This document shows positions 60,684-64,000 of a DNA stretch of 64,000 bases, in pieces. The translations under genes and the position numbers were made by a program. Origin of the DNA: Phocoena phocoena. Lineage: Eukaryota; Chordata; Mammalia; Artiodactyla; Phocoenidae. The number at the start of each line of letters is the position of its first letter. Within the stretch, counting starts at the first letter, position 1. A model generated the notes under the pieces. The model was not told where the DNA came from. It did not search any database and was given only the letters and a program-made list of their open reading frames with translations. Location: positions 33,503,818-33,567,817 of the forward strand of contig NC_089239.1 in the NCBI RefSeq assembly GCF_963924675.1, given 5' to 3'.

Positions 60684-61067
60684 TATTTATTTATTTATTT
60701 ATTTATTTATTTTTGGCTGCATTGGGTCTTCGTTGTTGAACACAGGCTTTCTCTAGTTGCAGTGAACACAGGCTACTCTTTGTTGTGGTGCGTGGGCTTC
60801 TCATTGCAGTGGCTTCTCTTGTTGCAGAGCATGGGCATGGGCTGTAGGCACGTGGGCTTCAGTAGCTGCAGCATGCAGTCTCAGTAGTTGTGGCACACGG
60901 GCTCTAGGGCACACGGGCTTCAGGAATTGTGGTGCGCAGGCTCAGTAGTTGTGGTGCACGGGCTTAGTTGCTCCGTGGTATGTGGAATCTTCCCAGACCA
61001 GGGATTGAACCTGTGTCCCCTGCATTGGCAGACAGATTCTTAACCACTGTGCCACCAGGGAAGTCCC
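60684..61067 (-). mobile_element. Long CHR-type SINE, reverse orientation
   Basis: The only minus-strand CHR copy. Read in reverse: AGGGACTTCCCTGGTGGCACAG head, GGTTCAATCCCTGG B box, a body with repeated 'AGCCCGTG...CACAACTACTGAG' blocks, and a (TAAA)n tail, seen as (TTTA)n at 60684-60712. At 384 bp it is longer than the other copies because of the internal reiteration. No target-site duplication found. Confidence 0.9.
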
Positions 61068-61804
61068 TATATTGTTTTGAGCTGATACTGGTTGTCATAT
61101 GACATGAATGTCACCCGGACATTCCTATATGCCCCCAAAGGGGAAGTACAATTTAGCTGAGATATTTGGCCAGTGACTATGCCAGATAGGGACAAACACA
61201 CTTTGTGACCTAACGTTGGAAGTAGTCTGCCAAAGCTAGGATCAGGCATGGGTTCTTTGGGGAGTTTGCCACACCAGCAAGGGCAGAGGTAGGTTGAGCT
61301 AGCAGAGAAGTTTGCTGAACCCTGAACAAAGTGTAAGACAGAACTGTGCATAATTTACCTGTTCTCCGTGACCCTTATTCTCATTTCCCATGCAAGGCTG
61401 AGGGATGTACATTACTGATAAGGTTGGAAAGAGAATGTTTGTGCAGGTCCAGTCTAAACATCTGGGCTGATTTTCTGCAGTGGGCTTGCTTCTAGTCTAT
61501 ATTGTTTTTCTCTTCACTCAATTTCCTTTATGAGGTACGCCAGAGAAGAAGTTTCCACATGATAGGAGAAATCTGTTTGCCAGCTGTTCTGTCCATGATT
61601 CAAGGGGATTTCAAGTAAAGAGTTTAAGAAGTAAAAAACCTGGCTCTTGGACAAAGTCTCATTTGATATCCATTTTTCCACAGTTTGTTTGATCTTTATT
61701 CCACTCCTTGTCTATATTTTTCTCTTGGTTCAGAATCTAGGAATCTAGGGAAGAGCAAAAAGCGATTATCAGCCTTAAACACAAAACTTGGTAATGGACT
61801 AGTT
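61068..61804. other. Single-copy-like DNA, nothing recognised
   Basis: No gene or repeat was identified. The 94-codon minus-strand frame at 61351-61067 partly overlaps the SINE edge and has no family resemblance. Confidence 0.5.
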
Positions 61805-62830
61805 ATTGGTTTATTCATTGATTCACTAAACAAATTTTTATTAAGCACTTATTTAATACATCCTGGAGATAAAATAATAAATGAAAACATATATGAGTTC
61901 TTATCTCATCATGTCTATGGCTTAGTAGAGAAGATTGATATTAGTAAAACTGCCACAATAACACACGTTTCAAACTGAGATAGTATATTGCAAGCACATT
62001 TTAAAGGAAATTGACCTTGATTGATTTTTAAGAGAAAGGAGTGGAGTTTCTGGGAAGACTTCCTTATAAAAATGATCCTTGAGGGAATTCCCTGGCAGTC
62101 CAGTGGTTAGGACTCCACGCTTCCACTGCAGGGAGCATGGGTTTGATCCCTGGTCAGGAACTAAGATCCCACAAGCCTCGGGGCACAGCCAAAAAAAAAA
62201 AAAGTGATCCTTGAGGAAAAATTTCAAGATGGGTAGGAAACAAGGTAAAAGACTGGAGGGAGAGAATTCCAGTCAAAAGGACCAGCTATAGTTGGGTCCT
62301 GCAATCAGGTTCATTTAAATTGGAATATCACGTGATGATATTGGAATATCAATTGACATGACGAGGGGCTGGTGGTCTTGAAGGAGCCCCTGTGCACAGA
62401 TTTTAGGCAGTTTATGTTTACTAGAGGCCTTAAAAAATATTTTTTTTCAGTAGGGCCCAATCTATGTTCTATGGCCCTGACTATGGTATGAAAAAAATAC
62501 AAAACAGAATTCTCAAGGAACATGGAGATGGCTGGTGTGGTTGAAGTCCAGAGACTTAGCAAGAAAGTGGGAAAGAGGCTAAATAGAGTTTAGAAAGAGC
62601 ACAGATGAGGAATGCTTTTGTGAGAACTGTGTTTGTTTTTTTTTATTACATGGACAGTTGGAGGCAATTGGAGAATTTTATGATCAGATATCTGTTTTGA
62701 AAATGTCACTCTCATTGCAACCTGGACAACAAATTGGGAGGTGAAGAATCATGGTTGATTAGATACTAGGAGATTAGGGTATGTGTACAGTCCACGTGAG
62801 AGATGATAATAAGCTAAGATTATAGCACAC
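61805..62830 (-). mobile_element. LINE-2 3' portion, interrupted by SINE
   Basis: Reversed L2. The 3' end is at the left (ATTCACTAAACAAATTTTTATTAAGCAC then ATCCTGGAGATAAAATAATAAATG). Further right are AGAGAATTCCAGTCAAAAGGACCAGC, GGCAATTGGAGAATTTTATGATCAG and GAGAGATGATAATAAG, in the order expected for L2 read backwards. A SINE splits it at 62085. No protein frame survives. Confidence 0.65.
62085..62204 (+). mobile_element. Short CHR-S-like tRNA SINE nested in L2
   Basis: GGGAATTCCCTGGCAGTCCAGTGGTTAGGACTCC head, B-box-like GGTTTGATCCC, A tail 62191-62203. Target-site duplication TGATCCTTGAGG is exact over 12 bp at 62073-62084 and 62205-62216. Confidence 0.9.
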
Positions 62831-63101
62831 GTTTTAAAGAGATATTTAGAACTTCAAAACCTCTAAATCTGAGAGACAGCTATACCATGCAGAATAGCTA
62901 TGTGTCTAACTTGGGCAATTTAACTCATGGTTGCACTATTCTTGATTAGGAATCTTAGCTGTAGATGTGATTTAGGGGGAAAGATGTGAACATGGTTTTG
63001 TATATATTTAGACTTAATTGTATCATAGATATGTAAGATCAAATTTTATACAGAGCTGAAGCTCATAGGATAATTCAGGAGTTCATATAAAATTGAGTCA
63101 T

Positions 63102-63235
63102 ACAAGAGGGAGGAGATATGGAGATATACGTAAATGTATAGCTGATTCACTTTGTCGTAAAGCAGAAACTAACACACGATTGTAAAGCAATTCTACTCCA
63201 ATAATGGTATTAAAAACATAAAAAAATAAAATAAA
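63102..63235 (+). mobile_element. 5'-truncated young L1 (3' tail only)
   Basis: 134 bp of L1 3' end (AGCTGATTCACTTTGTCGTAAAGCAGAAAC, then TTGTAAAGCAATTCTACTCC) matching the 3' UTR of the 15.9-kb L1 read in sense. The tail is A-rich with AAAAT units. A perfect 15-bp target-site duplication, ATAAAATTGAGTCAT, lies at 63087-63101 and 63236-63250. Confidence 0.95.
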
Positions 63236-63250
63236 ATAAAATTGAGTCAT

Positions 63251-64000
63251 CATGTAGTAATGTACATATGAATTTTCTTATGGAAAGAACTTTAAGTCAA
63301 AAACTGAGTACTCCCAAAATTTAGTGGTCAGCTTGACTGAGACCACAAAAAAATAATATGTCATCAGAAAACAAACTTTATAACGTTTTCACATTCAACT
63401 TTTAGAAGTTGCATATTTTTTATTCTAAAGGTATTTACTAGAGTTAACGCATTTTTCATTTGTAATAAGATTCATTTAAACATAAAACCCTATGTGATGC
63501 AGTCTTTGCTAAAGTGTTTCTTCAAAAAGGCAGACAAACTAAATGTGTAAACAGATACCTAATGGAACTGTGAAATTTTGCTGTTGCTGTTGTGCTCAGT
63601 TCACTTTGTTGAATTTTAATGTCAGAAGACTATCAAAGCACAGCCACGGGAAAATGCCCTGCATTACAGAAGTATATACGGAATTCCACGAATGTTAATT
63701 ATTTTATTCACACCAAACTCTCCATTCAGTGAAATGCTTGACTTTTTTTGTCTTCATAACTCTTTTCTATAAAAATGTATTAAAGAACTACAGGTATTTG
63801 CTCTGATCCCCAATTGTAATACAATTATTTTGCTATCTTACTGAAGGATTACAATGACATTGTTGCTCAGTTTATTAACCAAAACATCCCCGTGAGTAAC
63901 AATAAAGTCCATATATATTTTTTTAATTTCAAGGGCACTTCGACTTAGCTGTCAATAGAAAATCTAGTCTATATTCACAGAACTGCTCTCTATTATATAT
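63251..64000. other. AT-rich DNA to window end, nothing recognised
   Basis: No gene or repeat was identified. Confidence 0.5.

Overview
The window is nuclear DNA from a mammal, almost certainly a cetacean (whale or dolphin). The strongest sign is seven near-complete, CpG-rich copies of the tRNA-derived CHR SINE typical of Cetacea and hippo/ruminant relatives, plus one long diverged CHR copy and three short CHR-S-like copies. LINE-1 of cetartiodactyl type is also present. Older pan-mammalian repeats (MIR, L2, MER5A, MER2, MaLR and ERV LTRs, old L1) make up most of the rest. The sequence is AT-rich apart from one CpG-rich block. I could not recognise an exon, splice-bounded coding block or host RNA gene, so the window reads as intergenic or deep intronic. 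It is not bacterial and carries no operons or CRISPR.

Layout, left to right. 1-2.73 kb: degenerate L1 (+) with two nested CHR SINEs. 2.7-6.86 kb: single-copy-like AT-rich DNA with a (GT)n. 6.86-7.42 kb: an ERV solo LTR, followed by two MIRs and a short, 5'-truncated young L1 (8.46-8.82 kb) with a target-site duplication. 9.3-10.26 kb: an ancient LTR-like block. 10.45-11.38 kb: an old L1. 12.7-13.07 kb: a MER2-type DNA transposon holding a long (AT)n. 13.18 kb: a CHR SINE. 13.9-14.3 kb: L2. 14.76-15.39 kb: a Tigger-like DNA transposon. 15.90-23.03 kb: the dominant feature, an almost full-length L1 on the minus strand. It has a GC-rich 5' UTR of about 2 kb, an uninterrupted ORF1 and an ORF2 broken by about six lesions.

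24.9-32.97 kb holds MIRs, an ERV LTR (26.2-26.75 kb), a MaLR-type LTR, an old L1 (-) carrying an unusual local inverted duplication, a CHR SINE, and a MaLR provirus that still has both LTRs (30.84-32.97 kb). 33-44 kb is mostly single-copy with three young CHR SINEs at 37.4, 40.9 and 42.2 kb, each with a clear target-site duplication, and one ancient LTR at 39.7 kb. 44.45 kb has a MER5A. 48.1-51.06 kb is another old L1 (+) with a nested short SINE. 51-57.6 kb is mostly single-copy with L2 scraps. 57.6-58.97 kb has LTR fragments. 60.68 kb has the only minus-strand CHR SINE. 61.8-62.8 kb is L2 with a nested SINE. 63.1 kb is a tiny young L1 tail with a perfect 15-bp duplication.

Nothing works together as a host pathway. 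The only proteins that can be read are those of L1. I found no convincing new biological system. The best leads are the inverted duplication at 28.39-28.55 kb, the L1 with preserved ORF1 but ruined ORF2, the strand bias of the SINEs (10 of 11 on plus), and three repeat-free, homeodomain-motif-rich stretches that might be conserved enhancers.
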